Shown: positions 51,978-60,906 of the stretch, one piece after another
Numbering within the stretch: the first letter of the stretch is position 1
Layout of the letters: the number at the start of each line of letters is the position of its first letter
From: Sandaracinus amylolyticus
GTDB lineage: Bacteria; Myxococcota_A; Polyangia; Polyangiales; Sandaracinaceae
Direction: 5' to 3'
DNA: 64,000 bases
Assembly: GCF_000737325.1 (NCBI RefSeq)
Contig: NZ_CP011125.1
Span: forward strand, 6,758,001 to 6,822,000
Made by a program: the position numbers and the translations under genes
Notes under the pieces: generated by a model
The model's input: only the letters and a program-made list of their open reading frames with translations
What the model was told of the DNA's origin: nothing
Databases searched by the model: none

Positions 51978-53624
51978 TCACGCCCGACGAAGACGGCGGC
52001 GCACCGCGATCAGCGCGAGCGGCGCCATCACCCACAGCCACGACGCCGGCGCGCGCGGCGCCACGCGACACCCGCAGCCCTGCTCGGGCCGCGTGCGCAT
52101 CCGTCCGTTCCCACCGTCGCCGGCGACGCCACCACCGTCGACGTCTCCGCCGCCGCCGCCGCCCGCGTCGCCGTCGGTCCCGGGCGGAGGCCCGGAGCCG
52201 TCGACGCACTCACCCTGCGTGCACCACTGGCCCTCGGGGCACACCGCGCCCGCGCACGCGTCGAGGCACGCGCCGGCCTCGCAGTAGAACCCGGGATCGC
52301 AGATCACGACGTCGCACCCGGCCGACTCGCAGCTTCCGTCCGCGAGGCACGTCTCGCCCTCGCCGCACGGCGCGCACGGGCACTGGGCGCGGCACTCGCC
52401 GTCCACGCAGATCTCGCCCGCCGCGCAGGTGATCACGTCGCAGAGATCGGTGCAGCGACCCGCGACGCACTGCTGTCCGTGCGGGCACGTGATCCCCGCG
52501 CACGCGCCCACGCAGACGCCGCCCTCGCAGCGCTCCGACGCCGGGCAGGTCACGCCGATGCACGCCGTCTCCACGCACACGCCCGCTTCGTTGCAGGTGT
52601 CGCCCTCGGCGCAGCCGCCCTCGAAGCACGAGGGCACGCACACGCCCGCGCTGCACACCTCGAGCGCGCCGCAGAGCTCGCCCTCGTCCACCGTGCCGTT
52701 GCAGTCGTTGTCGATGCCGTCGCAGCGCTCCGCCGTCGACGTGCCGATCTGCACGCACTCGACCTCGCGCCCGATGCAGCGCGTCACGCCCACGCCGCAC
52801 GCGCCGGGCATCCCGGTCTCGCACACGTCGCCGGTGCCCGGGCAGCTCACCGACCCGCCGCGCACGCTGAAGCGCCACACGCCGGGCATCCCCACGTTCG
52901 ACGTCGTGCAGAGGTTGCGGATCGCGCTGGTGCGCGAGCCCATGATCTCCACGAAGTTCGTGCCGTCGCCGGCGTCGAACCCCGCCTGCGCGGGCACGCA
53001 GCCGCTCGTCTCGGTGTCGCAGAGGCCGTTGTTGGAGCGCTCACCGCTCGCGTTGCCGGCCTCCCACTCGCAGCGGTTGTAACGGAACTCGACGTCGAAG
53101 TCGCCGGCGCGGCAGCCGATCGCGTTGCGCACGATCAGCTGGAAGTCCATGCGCGGCGTCGGGGTCTGGCCCGCGGTCTGGTTGTAGACGCCGACGTTGT
53201 GCCAGGTCGCCACCAGGAGCCCGGGCTCGAGGTGGTAGTAGACCATGTTGCTCGTCGCGCTCCGCGGGCCGCGCGTGTCCACGTCGCCCCAGTACGGCGC
53301 GATCATCGGGCGCATCGCGACCGGGAACGCCGTCGGCGTGTACTGCGACACGCCCGCGCTGAACGTGATGTTCCCGTTGTTGTTGACCCACACCTGCGTG
53401 TAGGGGCCGCCGAAGAAGTTGAGGCCGCCGGGGAACGCGGTCGTGAGGTCGATCGGCGACGACGAGCCGTCGTCGTTGGCGGGCAGCGTGCCCGTGCCGT
53501 AGCCCGCGGGCCCGCCGAAGGTCGCCATCAGCGGCGCGGCGGACGCCGGAGGTGGAGCCAAGAGAGCGCCCGCGAGGACGAGCGCGAGCGCGACGACCGA
53601 CGAGGAGCGGGACAGCACACGCAT
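51978..53624 (-). CDS. Nidogen-like, EGF/MopE-repeat protein with MYXO-CTERM anchor
   Basis: A 548-residue secreted protein. A signal peptide (ALALVLAGALLAPPPASA) precedes a NIDO-like domain (residues about 35-270; INTTAFPGGLNFFGG-type opening, WVNNNGNITF, APYWGDVDTRG, LVATWHNVGVYN). A MopE motif (ERCDGIDNDCNG) and about eight short Cys repeats of the form CxxVxCPxGExCxxGxC follow. The tail CGCR + hydrophobic helix (LWVMAPLALIAV) + RRRLRR is a MYXO-CTERM signal, which anchors or sorts proteins in myxobacteria. Probably a surface adhesion or matrix protein. Confidence 0.85.
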   Translation of the reverse strand: MRVLSRSSSVVALALVLAGALLAPPPASAAPLMATFGGPAGYGTGTLPANDDGSSSPIDLTTAFPGGLNFFGGPYTQVWVNNNGNITFSAGVSQYTPTAFPVAMRPMIAPYWGDVDTRGPRSATSNMVYYHLEPGLLVATWHNVGVYNQTAGQTPTPRMDFQLIVRNAIGCRAGDFDVEFRYNRCEWEAGNASGERSNNGLCDTETSGCVPAQAGFDAGDGTNFVEIMGSRTSAIRNLCTTSNVGMPGVWRFSVRGGSVSCPGTGDVCETGMPGACGVGVTRCIGREVECVQIGTSTAERCDGIDNDCNGTVDEGELCGALEVCSAGVCVPSCFEGGCAEGDTCNEAGVCVETACIGVTCPASERCEGGVCVGACAGITCPHGQQCVAGRCTDLCDVITCAAGEICVDGECRAQCPCAPCGEGETCLADGSCESAGCDVVICDPGFYCEAGACLDACAGAVCPEGQWCTQGECVDGSGPPPGTDGDAGGGGGGDVDGGGVAGDGGNGRMRTRPEQGCGCRVAPRAPASWLWVMAPLALIAVRRRLRRA

Positions 53625-53729
53625 GACCACCTCCGGAAAGCGAATCCACGATGGTACCGATCTGCCGTCCGTTCCGAAACGTTTGCAGCACTGGCGCCTC
53701 GGTCCGCGGAGGCGCAGAACCCTGCTCGT

Positions 53730-54452
53730 ATGCGCAGACAGGTCCGCGTCCATCGTCTCGGCCGCATCCGCTACGACGAGGCGCACCAGCTCCAGCAGCG
53801 CCTCCAGGAGGCGCGCGTCGCGGGCGACATCCCCGACACGCTGCTGCTGCTCGAGCACGAGCCGGTGATCACGCTGGGCCGGAAGGCGGCGATCGGGAAC
53901 GTGCTGCTCGCGAAGGAGATGCTCGCGGCGCGCGGCATCGAGCTCCACGAGACCGGGCGCGGCGGCGACGTGACCTATCACGGCCCCGGTCAGCTCGTCG
54001 GCTATCCCATCATCGACCTCAAGCCGGATCGCCAGGACGTGCGCCGCTACGTGCGCGAGCTCGAGCGCCTGATGGTCGACGTGTGCGCGACCTACGGCAT
54101 CACCGCCGAGCGCATCGACACGCCGGGGCTCGAGGGCACGTGGGTGCGCTCCGGCGAGCTCGGCGACCGCAAGATCGGCGCGGTCGGCGTGCGCATCAGC
54201 CGCTGGGTCACGATGCACGGCTTCGCGCTCAACGTGACCACCGACCTCTCGCACTTCGCGCTGATCGTGCCGTGCGGCATCCGCGACAAGGGCGTGACCT
54301 CGCTCGAGCGCGAGCTCGATCGACGGCTGCCGATGGACGAGGTGATGGGCGTCGCCGAGCAGCGCTTCGCCGCGATCTTCGACGCGGACCTCGAGCACGC
54401 GCCGCTCCCCGAGCTCCCCGCGCCGGCCGCGCACGACCATCCGATGCGATGA
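53730..54452 (+). CDS. lipB: Lipoyl (octanoyl) transferase
   Basis: A 240-residue octanoyltransferase that moves octanoate from acyl carrier protein to lipoyl domains of E2 and GcvH. GRGGDVTYHGPGQLVGYPI is the family signature, and RKIGAVGVRISRWVTMHGFALNV carries the catalytic Lys. IVPCGI carries the catalytic Cys. ATG at 53730 begins the conserved N-terminus. It is translationally coupled (ATGA) to the permease gene downstream. lipA is not in the window. Confidence 0.94.
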   Translation: MRRQVRVHRLGRIRYDEAHQLQQRLQEARVAGDIPDTLLLLEHEPVITLGRKAAIGNVLLAKEMLAARGIELHETGRGGDVTYHGPGQLVGYPIIDLKPDRQDVRRYVRELERLMVDVCATYGITAERIDTPGLEGTWVRSGELGDRKIGAVGVRISRWVTMHGFALNVTTDLSHFALIVPCGIRDKGVTSLERELDRRLPMDEVMGVAEQRFAAIFDADLEHAPLPELPAPAAHDHPMR

Positions 54453-55291
54453 TCCGAGGCGTGTCGTTCGTCGTGCTCGCCGCGTGCGCGTGGGGCACGT
54501 GGAGCCTCTTCCTGCGCCCGCTCGGGCTGCCGTCCGCGTGGACCTCCACGCTGATCTTCGTGTTCGTGTCGCTGCTCGCGATCCCGCTCTACCGCCGCGA
54601 GACCACGCCGCGCTGGGATCGCGAGACGCTCGTGCTGCTCGGCGCGTTCGCGGTGCTCGACGCGGTGAACGTCGGGACGTTCTTCGCCGCGATGTCGATG
54701 ACCTCGGTCGCGATCGCGGTGCTCACGCACTCGTTCGCGCCGGTCGTGGTCGCGCTCGCCGCGCCGTACGTCGAAGGACAGCGGGTGCGCCGCGCGCCGC
54801 TCGCCGCGTCGATCGCGCTCGCGGGCATCGTGCTGCTGCTGAGGCCGTGGGAGCCCGCGGCGCTCTCGGGCAGCGTGCTCGCGGGCGCGGCGCTCGGCAG
54901 CGTCAGCGCGCTCGCCTACGCGGGCAACGTGTTCCTCGCGCGACGCCTCACGCCGCGCATCGGCGCGGCGCGCACGATGGGCCTGCACTCGATCGGCTCC
55001 GCGCTCCTGCTGCTGCCGCTCGCGCTGATGACGCCCGCCGAGATCGGGGTGTCGTCGCTGTGCGTGCTCGCGATCGCGGCGGCGCTGCTCGGGGTCGGCG
55101 CGAACGTGCTCTTCGCGCACGGGCTCGTCGCGATCGGCTCGGCGCGCGGCGCGGTGCTCGCGTTCCTCGAGCCGCTGGTCGCGTGCCTCGTCGGGTGGCT
55201 GGTGTGGGGCGAGGCGCTCGCGCCGACGGCGATGCTCGGCGGCCTGCTGATCGTGGGCGCCGGAGTGATGGTCGCGACGTCCAGGAGTTGA
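54449..55291 (+). CDS. EamA-family drug/metabolite transporter
   Basis: A 280-residue inner-membrane permease with about ten hydrophobic helices in two EamA repeats (first ending near 135, second LAYAGNVFLARRLTPRIGAART onward). The C-terminal repeat has the typical ARGAVLAFLEPLVACLVGWLVWGE. The substrate is unknown; relatives export amino acids or other small metabolites. It overlaps lipB by 4 bases, an odd pairing with no obvious metabolic link. The 43-bp repeat array begins about 70 bases downstream. Confidence 0.85.
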   Translation: MIRGVSFVVLAACAWGTWSLFLRPLGLPSAWTSTLIFVFVSLLAIPLYRRETTPRWDRETLVLLGAFAVLDAVNVGTFFAAMSMTSVAIAVLTHSFAPVVVALAAPYVEGQRVRRAPLAASIALAGIVLLLRPWEPAALSGSVLAGAALGSVSALAYAGNVFLARRLTPRIGAARTMGLHSIGSALLLLPLALMTPAEIGVSSLCVLAIAAALLGVGANVLFAHGLVAIGSARGAVLAFLEPLVACLVGWLVWGEALAPTAMLGGLLIVGAGVMVATSRS

Positions 55292-55359
55292 TCGGGCGTG
55301 CGCGCCCCGCCGCGTAGGCCTGGCGCGTCCTTGCGGCACCGGCCTCGCAGCGCGACCCA

Positions 55360-55735
55360 GCGCCCGGCCACGCCGGCGAGGCGCTCCGCGCGGCTCGAGG
55401 AGGGCCGGTCCGCGCCGGCGAGGCGCGCCGCGCGACCCCACGGCCGACCCGTCCGCGCCGGCGAGGCGCGCCGCGCGACCCGAAGATCCACCCGTCCGCG
55501 CTGACGGGTGCCTCTTCGACGCTCGAAGACCCCCCCGTCAGGTCGGACGGGTGCCTCTTCGACACTCGAAGATCCACCCGTCCGCGCTGGCAGGGCCCTC
55601 CATGCGACTCGAAGAGGCACCCGTCAGCTCTGACGGGAGCATCTTCGATACTCAACATGGCACCCGTCCGATCTGACGTACGCGTCATCGCGACCCGACG
55701 AGGCACCCGTCCGATCTGACGTACGGATCTTCGAG
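55360..55735. repeat. 43-bp tandem repeat array
   Basis: The core ACCCGTC (variants CCCCGTC, GCCGGTC) starts at 55404, 55447, 55490, 55533, 55576, 55619, 55662 and 55705, exactly 43 bases apart, with a weaker unit before. Many units also contain TCTTCGA...TCGAAGA and GACGGGT, so each can fold back on itself. It fills most of the 545-bp gap between the permease and the amidase gene. Nothing else is seen in that gap. Confidence 0.8.
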
Positions 55736-55836
55736 TCGGCGAGCGGCCGATCCCGCGGTGCCGGTGGGCCGCCGCGAGCCCCGCGGGTCGTCCGTCGCTC
55801 CCGAAGCTGGCCGCTGCGTTGCTAGGCGCCCCGCCC

Positions 55837-58665
55837 ATGCGGAAGCTCGCCCCCGTCCTCGTCTCGCTCGCGCTCGCCGCCGGCTGCGAGGCCCCACCCG
55901 CCGATCCGATCGTGACGAGCGCCGCGCCCGCGCTGCTGCCGTACCGCGGCGACGCGCTCGTCGTGCGGCTCGTGACCGAGGCCGCCGCGCGGCACGAGGT
56001 CCCGCGCGACGTGCTGCTCGCGCTCGGGTGGGCGGAGACGCGGCTCGTCTCGCGCACCGGAATGCTCGCGCACGAGGGCGAAGAGGCGCACGGCGATCCC
56101 ACCGCGTGCGGCGTCTTCGGGCTCGACGAGGGCACGGCGCGCGACGAGGCCGCGCGGCTCGTCGACGCCGACGCCGCGTCGCTCTGCGAGCACCTCGAGC
56201 TCGAGGTCGACGCCGCCGCGGCGCGCCTGCGTGCGCTCGCGGGCGATGCGCCGCCCGCGCAGGACGACACCGCGGCGTGGCTCGCGCTGCTCGACGCGTG
56301 GCACCCCGCGCTCGCCGACGTGCGCTTCCCCTATCGCGAGCACCTCGCGCAGGTGATGGACATCGGCTTCCGCGACACCGACGAGCGCGGCGACGTGATC
56401 TACCTGCCGCCGATCGACGGGCTCGTCTCGCCGATCGCGACGAACGAGGACGGAGTCGGCGTCGCGATCGAGTACGCGCGCCCCGACACGCCGCTCGCCG
56501 AGTGGCAGGGCCCGGCGTGCGACTACACGAACGCGAGCCGCGGCCGCGGCGACATCCGCTACGTCGTGATCCACACGTGCGAGGGCGGCTTCGCGGGGTG
56601 CGTGAACACCGTGCGCAGCTGCGGCGGCTCGCAGGTCAGCGCGCACTACGTCACGAGCTACACCGGCTTCACCGCGCAGATCGTCGAGGAGCAGGACACG
56701 GCGTGGCACGTCGGGTGTCTGAACGGCTCGTCGATCGGCATCGAGCACGAGGGCTTCGCGGGCAGCACGAACCACCCCGACGCGCAGCTCTGCCGCACCG
56801 CGCGCATCGTGCGATCGATCTGCGATCGCTACGGCATCCCCTGCGACCGCAGCCGCGTCATCGGGCACGTCGAGGCGAACTCGATGTTCTGCCACGGCGA
56901 TCACTGGGACCCCGGTCCGCACTGGGACTGGGCGAAGTTCATGCGCTTCGTGAACGAGGGCTGCGACTGCCGCCCGACCGCGGAGTCGTGCAACGGGCGC
57001 GACGACGACTGCGATCGCCGCACCGACGAGGGCGTGACGAACGCGTGCGGGACCTGCGGCGGGACGCCCGCCGAGACGTGCAACGGCCGCGACGACGACT
57101 GCGACGGAACCGTCGACGAGGACGACGTGTGCGAGGTCGCGCTGCTGCTCGAGCAGCCGAGCGCGTACGCACCGCCGAGCTCGACCGACGTGAACGGCGA
57201 CGGGCGCGCCGACGTGTGCGGGCGCGGGTACTCGGGCGTGCGGTGCTGGCTCGCGCAGGAGGGCGCGTGGGGCGCGGCCACGGCCGCGGTGCCGTGGGGC
57301 GACATGGGCGGCTGGGACGACGTCGCGAACCACGCGACGCTCCGCATGGGCGACGTGAACGGCGACGGACGCGCGGACGTCTGCGCGCGCGCGAACGCGG
57401 GCGTGGTGTGCGCGCTGTCGAGCGGCACCGGCTTCGACGCGCACACGACGTGGAGCGACGTGCCGAGCGACGCGTCGGGCTGGGGCGCGCCGCGCTTCTA
57501 CACGACGATGCGCCTCGCCGACGTGAACGGCGACGGGCGCGAGGATCTCTGCGCGCGCGCGAGCGCGGGCTTCGGGTGCTGGCTGAGCGACGGCACGCGG
57601 TTCGGCGAGCGCATCGAAGGACCGGAGTGGTCGGACGCGAGCGGGTTCGGCGTCGCGCGTCACTACGGGACGATCCGCATGGGCGACGTGAACGGCGACG
57701 GGCGCGACGACGCGTGCGTGCGCGCCGCCGCGGGGCTCGACTGCTGGCTGAGCGACGGCGCGGGCTTCCCGACGCGCGTCGAGGGACCGCGGTGGGCCGA
57801 CGCGGTGGGCTGGGGCGATCGCAGGTACTGGAGCACGATCCGCCTCGCCGACGTGAACGGCGACGGACGCGACGACGTGTGCGCGCGCTCGGCATCGGAC
57901 CTGCGCTGCGTGCTCGCGAGCGACGAGGGCTTCGGCGAGACGCGCATCGTCGCGCCGCTCGCGGACGCGAGCGGGTGGGACGACGTGTCGAACTACGCGA
58001 CGATCGTGGTCGGCGACGTGAACGGGGATCGCGTCGAGGATCTCTGCGCGCGATCGAACGCGGAGCTGGCCTGCTACGCGTGGGACGGCGAGGCGTTCGC
58101 GCGCATCGCAGGCCCGGCGTGGGCGGACGAGAGCGGGTGGAGCGCGGCGCGGTACTACCAGACGATCCGCATGGCCGACGTCGACGGCGATGGTCGCGAC
58201 GACGCGTGCGCGCGCGCGGCGGCGGGCTGGCGCTGTCATCCGTCGAGCGGCGACGGGTTCGGCGAGGCGATCGCGCTCGACGACATGACCGACGCGGGCG
58301 GCTGGGACGCGCCGCGCTACTTCACGACGATCCTCGCGGCGGGGCGTGCGTGCCGCGCGATGGACGAGACGTGCAACGGGCGCGACGACGACTGCGACGG
58401 CGAGGTCGACGAGCACGCGAGCGCGGAGATCTGCAACGAGGTCGACGACGACTGCGACGGCGAGATCGACGAGATGCGCGTGTGCGAGATGCCCGACGCC
58501 GGCGGGATCGAGCCCGGGCGCGACGCGGGGCCGCGCGGTGATGGGGGCGCGATGCCGAGCATCGACGGAGGATGCTCGTGTCGCGTCGCGAGCGGCCCTG
58601 GCCACGGCGCGTGGTGGGCGCTGGGCCTGGTGCTCGCCGCGATCGTCGCGCGACGCCGGCGCTGA
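55837..58665 (+). CDS. Secreted peptidoglycan amidase with FG-GAP repeats and MYXO-CTERM
   Basis: A 942-residue exported protein with a lipoprotein-type signal (LVSLALAAGC, Cys about 17). Residues 40-160 look lysozyme-like/helical (LLALGWAETRLVSRTG). An N-acetylmuramoyl-L-alanine amidase domain (amidase_2) spans about 230-380: YVVIHTCEGG, SIGIEHEGF and HCHGDH-like MFCHGDHWDPG hold the zinc and catalytic residues. MopE motifs follow, then seven repeats of about 52 residues with DVNGDGRxDxCAR (FG-GAP-like, calcium-binding), two more MopE motifs, and CSCR + helix + ARRRR, a MYXO-CTERM signal. It may lyse prey cell wall. The ATG at 55837 begins the signal peptide. Confidence 0.88.
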   Translation: MRKLAPVLVSLALAAGCEAPPADPIVTSAAPALLPYRGDALVVRLVTEAAARHEVPRDVLLALGWAETRLVSRTGMLAHEGEEAHGDPTACGVFGLDEGTARDEAARLVDADAASLCEHLELEVDAAAARLRALAGDAPPAQDDTAAWLALLDAWHPALADVRFPYREHLAQVMDIGFRDTDERGDVIYLPPIDGLVSPIATNEDGVGVAIEYARPDTPLAEWQGPACDYTNASRGRGDIRYVVIHTCEGGFAGCVNTVRSCGGSQVSAHYVTSYTGFTAQIVEEQDTAWHVGCLNGSSIGIEHEGFAGSTNHPDAQLCRTARIVRSICDRYGIPCDRSRVIGHVEANSMFCHGDHWDPGPHWDWAKFMRFVNEGCDCRPTAESCNGRDDDCDRRTDEGVTNACGTCGGTPAETCNGRDDDCDGTVDEDDVCEVALLLEQPSAYAPPSSTDVNGDGRADVCGRGYSGVRCWLAQEGAWGAATAAVPWGDMGGWDDVANHATLRMGDVNGDGRADVCARANAGVVCALSSGTGFDAHTTWSDVPSDASGWGAPRFYTTMRLADVNGDGREDLCARASAGFGCWLSDGTRFGERIEGPEWSDASGFGVARHYGTIRMGDVNGDGRDDACVRAAAGLDCWLSDGAGFPTRVEGPRWADAVGWGDRRYWSTIRLADVNGDGRDDVCARSASDLRCVLASDEGFGETRIVAPLADASGWDDVSNYATIVVGDVNGDRVEDLCARSNAELACYAWDGEAFARIAGPAWADESGWSAARYYQTIRMADVDGDGRDDACARAAAGWRCHPSSGDGFGEAIALDDMTDAGGWDAPRYFTTILAAGRACRAMDETCNGRDDDCDGEVDEHASAEICNEVDDDCDGEIDEMRVCEMPDAGGIEPGRDAGPRGDGGAMPSIDGGCSCRVASGPGHGAWWALGLVLAAIVARRRR

Positions 58666-58741
58666 GGGCGGTCGAGGAAAAGAGCACACGTGGTGTCGGG
58701 GCCGGGCCGCGTCGAACGTCCTCGGTGGGAAGGAGCTCGCC

Positions 58742-59380
58742 ATGACGATCACGATCACCGCGTTCGAACGCTCGCCCGACGGCGGCAAGGGGCTGGCGCG
58801 CGACACGCGCGTGCGCTGGGCGCTCGAGGAGGTGCAGCTGCCGTACGAGGTCCGCCTCGTCTCGTTCGCTGCGATGAAGGAGGCGGCGCACCTGGCGCGC
58901 CATCCGTTCGGACAGATCCCGACCTACGAGCACGGCGACCTGACGCTCTTCGAGTCGGGCTCGATCGTGCTCCACATCGCCGAGCACCACGCGGGGCTGC
59001 TGCCCGCCGAGCCGCACGCGCGTGCGCGGGCGATCACGTGGATGTTCGCCGCGCTCAGCACGGTGGAGCCGCCGATCGTCGAGCTCGTGACCGCGCGGCT
59101 CTTCGAGAGCGATCGCCCGTGGTCCGAGGAGCGCCTCCCGGTGGTCCAGGAACGCGTCCGCGGCCGGCTTCGCCAGCTCGCCGCGCGGCTCGGCGACGAC
59201 CCCTGGCTCGACGGTGCGTTCAGCGCGGGTGACCTGATGATGGTCTCGGTGCTGCTGCGGCTCCGGGCCTCGGGACTGCTCGCGGAATTCCCGAGCCTCG
59301 CCGCCTACGTGGAGCGTGGCGAGGCACGCCCCGCCTACCAGCGAGCGTTCGCGGCGCAGGCGGCGATCAACACGCGCTGA
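58742..59380 (+). CDS. Glutathione S-transferase family protein
   Basis: A 212-residue GST-like protein. The thioredoxin-fold N-terminus (residues 1-85) ends in GQIPTYEHGDLTLFESGSIVLHIAEHH, the glutathione-binding PxxxHGDxxLxES pattern; a helical C-terminal domain follows. It probably detoxifies electrophiles or acts as a peroxidase. AAGGAG lies 9 bases before the ATG at 58742. It is convergent with the lipoprotein gene at 59395. Confidence 0.9.
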   Translation: MTITITAFERSPDGGKGLARDTRVRWALEEVQLPYEVRLVSFAAMKEAAHLARHPFGQIPTYEHGDLTLFESGSIVLHIAEHHAGLLPAEPHARARAITWMFAALSTVEPPIVELVTARLFESDRPWSEERLPVVQERVRGRLRQLAARLGDDPWLDGAFSAGDLMMVSVLLRLRASGLLAEFPSLAAYVERGEARPAYQRAFAAQAAINTR

Positions 59381-59394
59381 TCGCGGCGGCGGCG

Positions 59395-59871
59395 TCATCG
59401 CGCGGCGCGCACGAGGACGAGACGCCCCGAGACCTCGAGCGACGCGCCGTGCGCGGTCGCGAGGATCTCCATCGCGTCGAGCGCGCGCACGTCGCGCAGA
59501 TCGATCGTGACGGTGCCCTGCACGCCTTCGTCGATCACCACGTCCACGCCCGCGACCTCGGCGAGCACGCGCATCGCGTCGTGCAGCGACGCGCCGTCGA
59601 ACGCGACGTCGACCAGCGCGCCGTGACGGACGATCGGCGCGCGCCGCGAGCCTCCGAGGGTGTGGGAGCGCGGCGCGTCGTCGGTCGGCGCGGCGCGATC
59701 GCCGATCACTTCGCGGCCGTCGGTCCGCGAGCGAGCGAGCACGGCGGAGGACGGGCGCGTGTCCTCGCCCTCCCCCGCCGTCCATCCCGCGATCGCGGCC
59801 GCGGAGCTCGGGCGCCGCTCGCCGTCGCCGCACGACGCGAGGAGCACGACGAGCACGAGAAGAGGCCGCAC
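59395..59871 (-). CDS. STN-like lipoprotein
   Basis: A 158-residue lipoprotein (LLVLVVLLASC, Cys15). After a low-complexity linker, residues 88-156 (VDVAFDGASLHDAMRVLAEV, VVIDEGVQGTVTIDLRDVRALDAMEIL) match the STN/secretin N-domain fold seen at the start of secretins and TonB receptors. Here it is alone, without a secretin barrel. It may bind or pilot another envelope protein. It lies 46 bases downstream of the membrane protein gene at 59918. Confidence 0.75.
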   Translation of the reverse strand: MRPLLVLVVLLASCGDGERRPSSAAAIAGWTAGEGEDTRPSSAVLARSRTDGREVIGDRAAPTDDAPRSHTLGGSRRAPIVRHGALVDVAFDGASLHDAMRVLAEVAGVDVVIDEGVQGTVTIDLRDVRALDAMEILATAHGASLEVSGRLVLVRAAR

Positions 59872-59917
59872 GCGGTGAGGATCACCGGTGCGGCCTCGCG
59901 ATGTCGAGCGACGCGGA

Positions 59918-60799
59918 TCAGGCGGCCGACGTGCGGTACGGCCCGACCTCGACCGCCGGCCCGCCGACCAGCTCGCGCGGTGGCGTGGTGCCGAAGCGCG
60001 TGCGGATCAGCGCGCCGGTGCCGAGGCACGCCGCCGCGATCACGGTGAGCGTGCCGAGGTAGGGCACGAGCGACGCGACGAAGAGCACGAGCACGCCCGC
60101 CGCGAGCTGACGCACCGGACGATCCTTCAGGCGATCGACGGGCAGCGCGGCGCCGATCACCGATGCCGACGCGGCGAGGCCGACGTAGGTCGCGAGCGGC
60201 AGCGCGAGCGCGAGCGCGACCGCGGCGGGGATGCCGATCACCGTGATCGCGAGCGCGACGATCAGCATCGCGCTCGCGACGTACCCCGCGAGGCCGTGCA
60301 GCGCGGTGCGCGTGGGGTCGCGCACGATCGCGACCTGCATCGCGCCGAGGCGCTCGGGCGCGAGGCCCATCAGGAGCAGCGCGAGCAGGAAGAGCAGGCC
60401 GTGCGCGACCGCCTGCCGGAACGCCTCTTCGACGAACGCGCCGAGCCCGGTCGAGGGCGGCCTCGGGATCACGAACGCCTCGCCGTCGCTCGACCACCGC
60501 GCGCTGGGGTCGGCGTCGACGCGCCCGCCGAGGCTCGACACCGATCCGAGCACCTCCGCGGTCGGCGCGAGCTCGACGTCGCCACCGAACGAGACCACGT
60601 CGCCCTCGACGCGGCCGGCGACGATCGCGTCACCGCCGAACGCGGCGACCGACTCGACGACCTCGCCGGGCGCGACGACCGCGTCGCCGCCGAACGCGAC
60701 GCGATCGCGCGACGCGGGATCGTCGGCGTGCGCGACACCGGGCATCACGGCGAGCGCGAGAGCGAGGGCGAGAGCGTGCTGGGCGCGAGCGCGAGTCAT
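59918..60799 (-). CDS. Polymer-forming-like N-terminus fused to membrane domain
   Basis: A 293-residue protein. A signal peptide (LALALALAVMPGVAHA) is followed by short beta repeats (VAFGGDAVVAPGEVVESVAAFGGDAIVAGRVEGDVVSFGGD), like the right-handed helix of bactofilins. Four hydrophobic helices follow from about residue 130. This combination occurs in uncharacterised envelope proteins. The start at 60799 is set by the signal peptide. The gap to the DUF502 gene (107 bases) shows nothing more. Confidence 0.75.
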   Translation of the reverse strand: MTRARAQHALALALALAVMPGVAHADDPASRDRVAFGGDAVVAPGEVVESVAAFGGDAIVAGRVEGDVVSFGGDVELAPTAEVLGSVSSLGGRVDADPSARWSSDGEAFVIPRPPSTGLGAFVEEAFRQAVAHGLLFLLALLLMGLAPERLGAMQVAIVRDPTRTALHGLAGYVASAMLIVALAITVIGIPAAVALALALPLATYVGLAASASVIGAALPVDRLKDRPVRQLAAGVLVLFVASLVPYLGTLTVIAAACLGTGALIRTRFGTTPPRELVGGPAVEVGPYRTSAA

Positions 60800-60906
60800 G
60801 GACGGACGTCTCCTCTCCGCCGGACGCGGCGGGTGCGAAGTGGGCGCGCGCGTTCCCCGCACAGCGCCCGGATGTCGGTCCTTACGAGGCGTGCTCGCGC
60901 GCTATT

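Noticed and set aside
55360-55735. CRISPR-like reading of the 43-bp array
   Set aside because: Units abut each other with no unique spacers and diverge gradually, so it is a tandem repeat.
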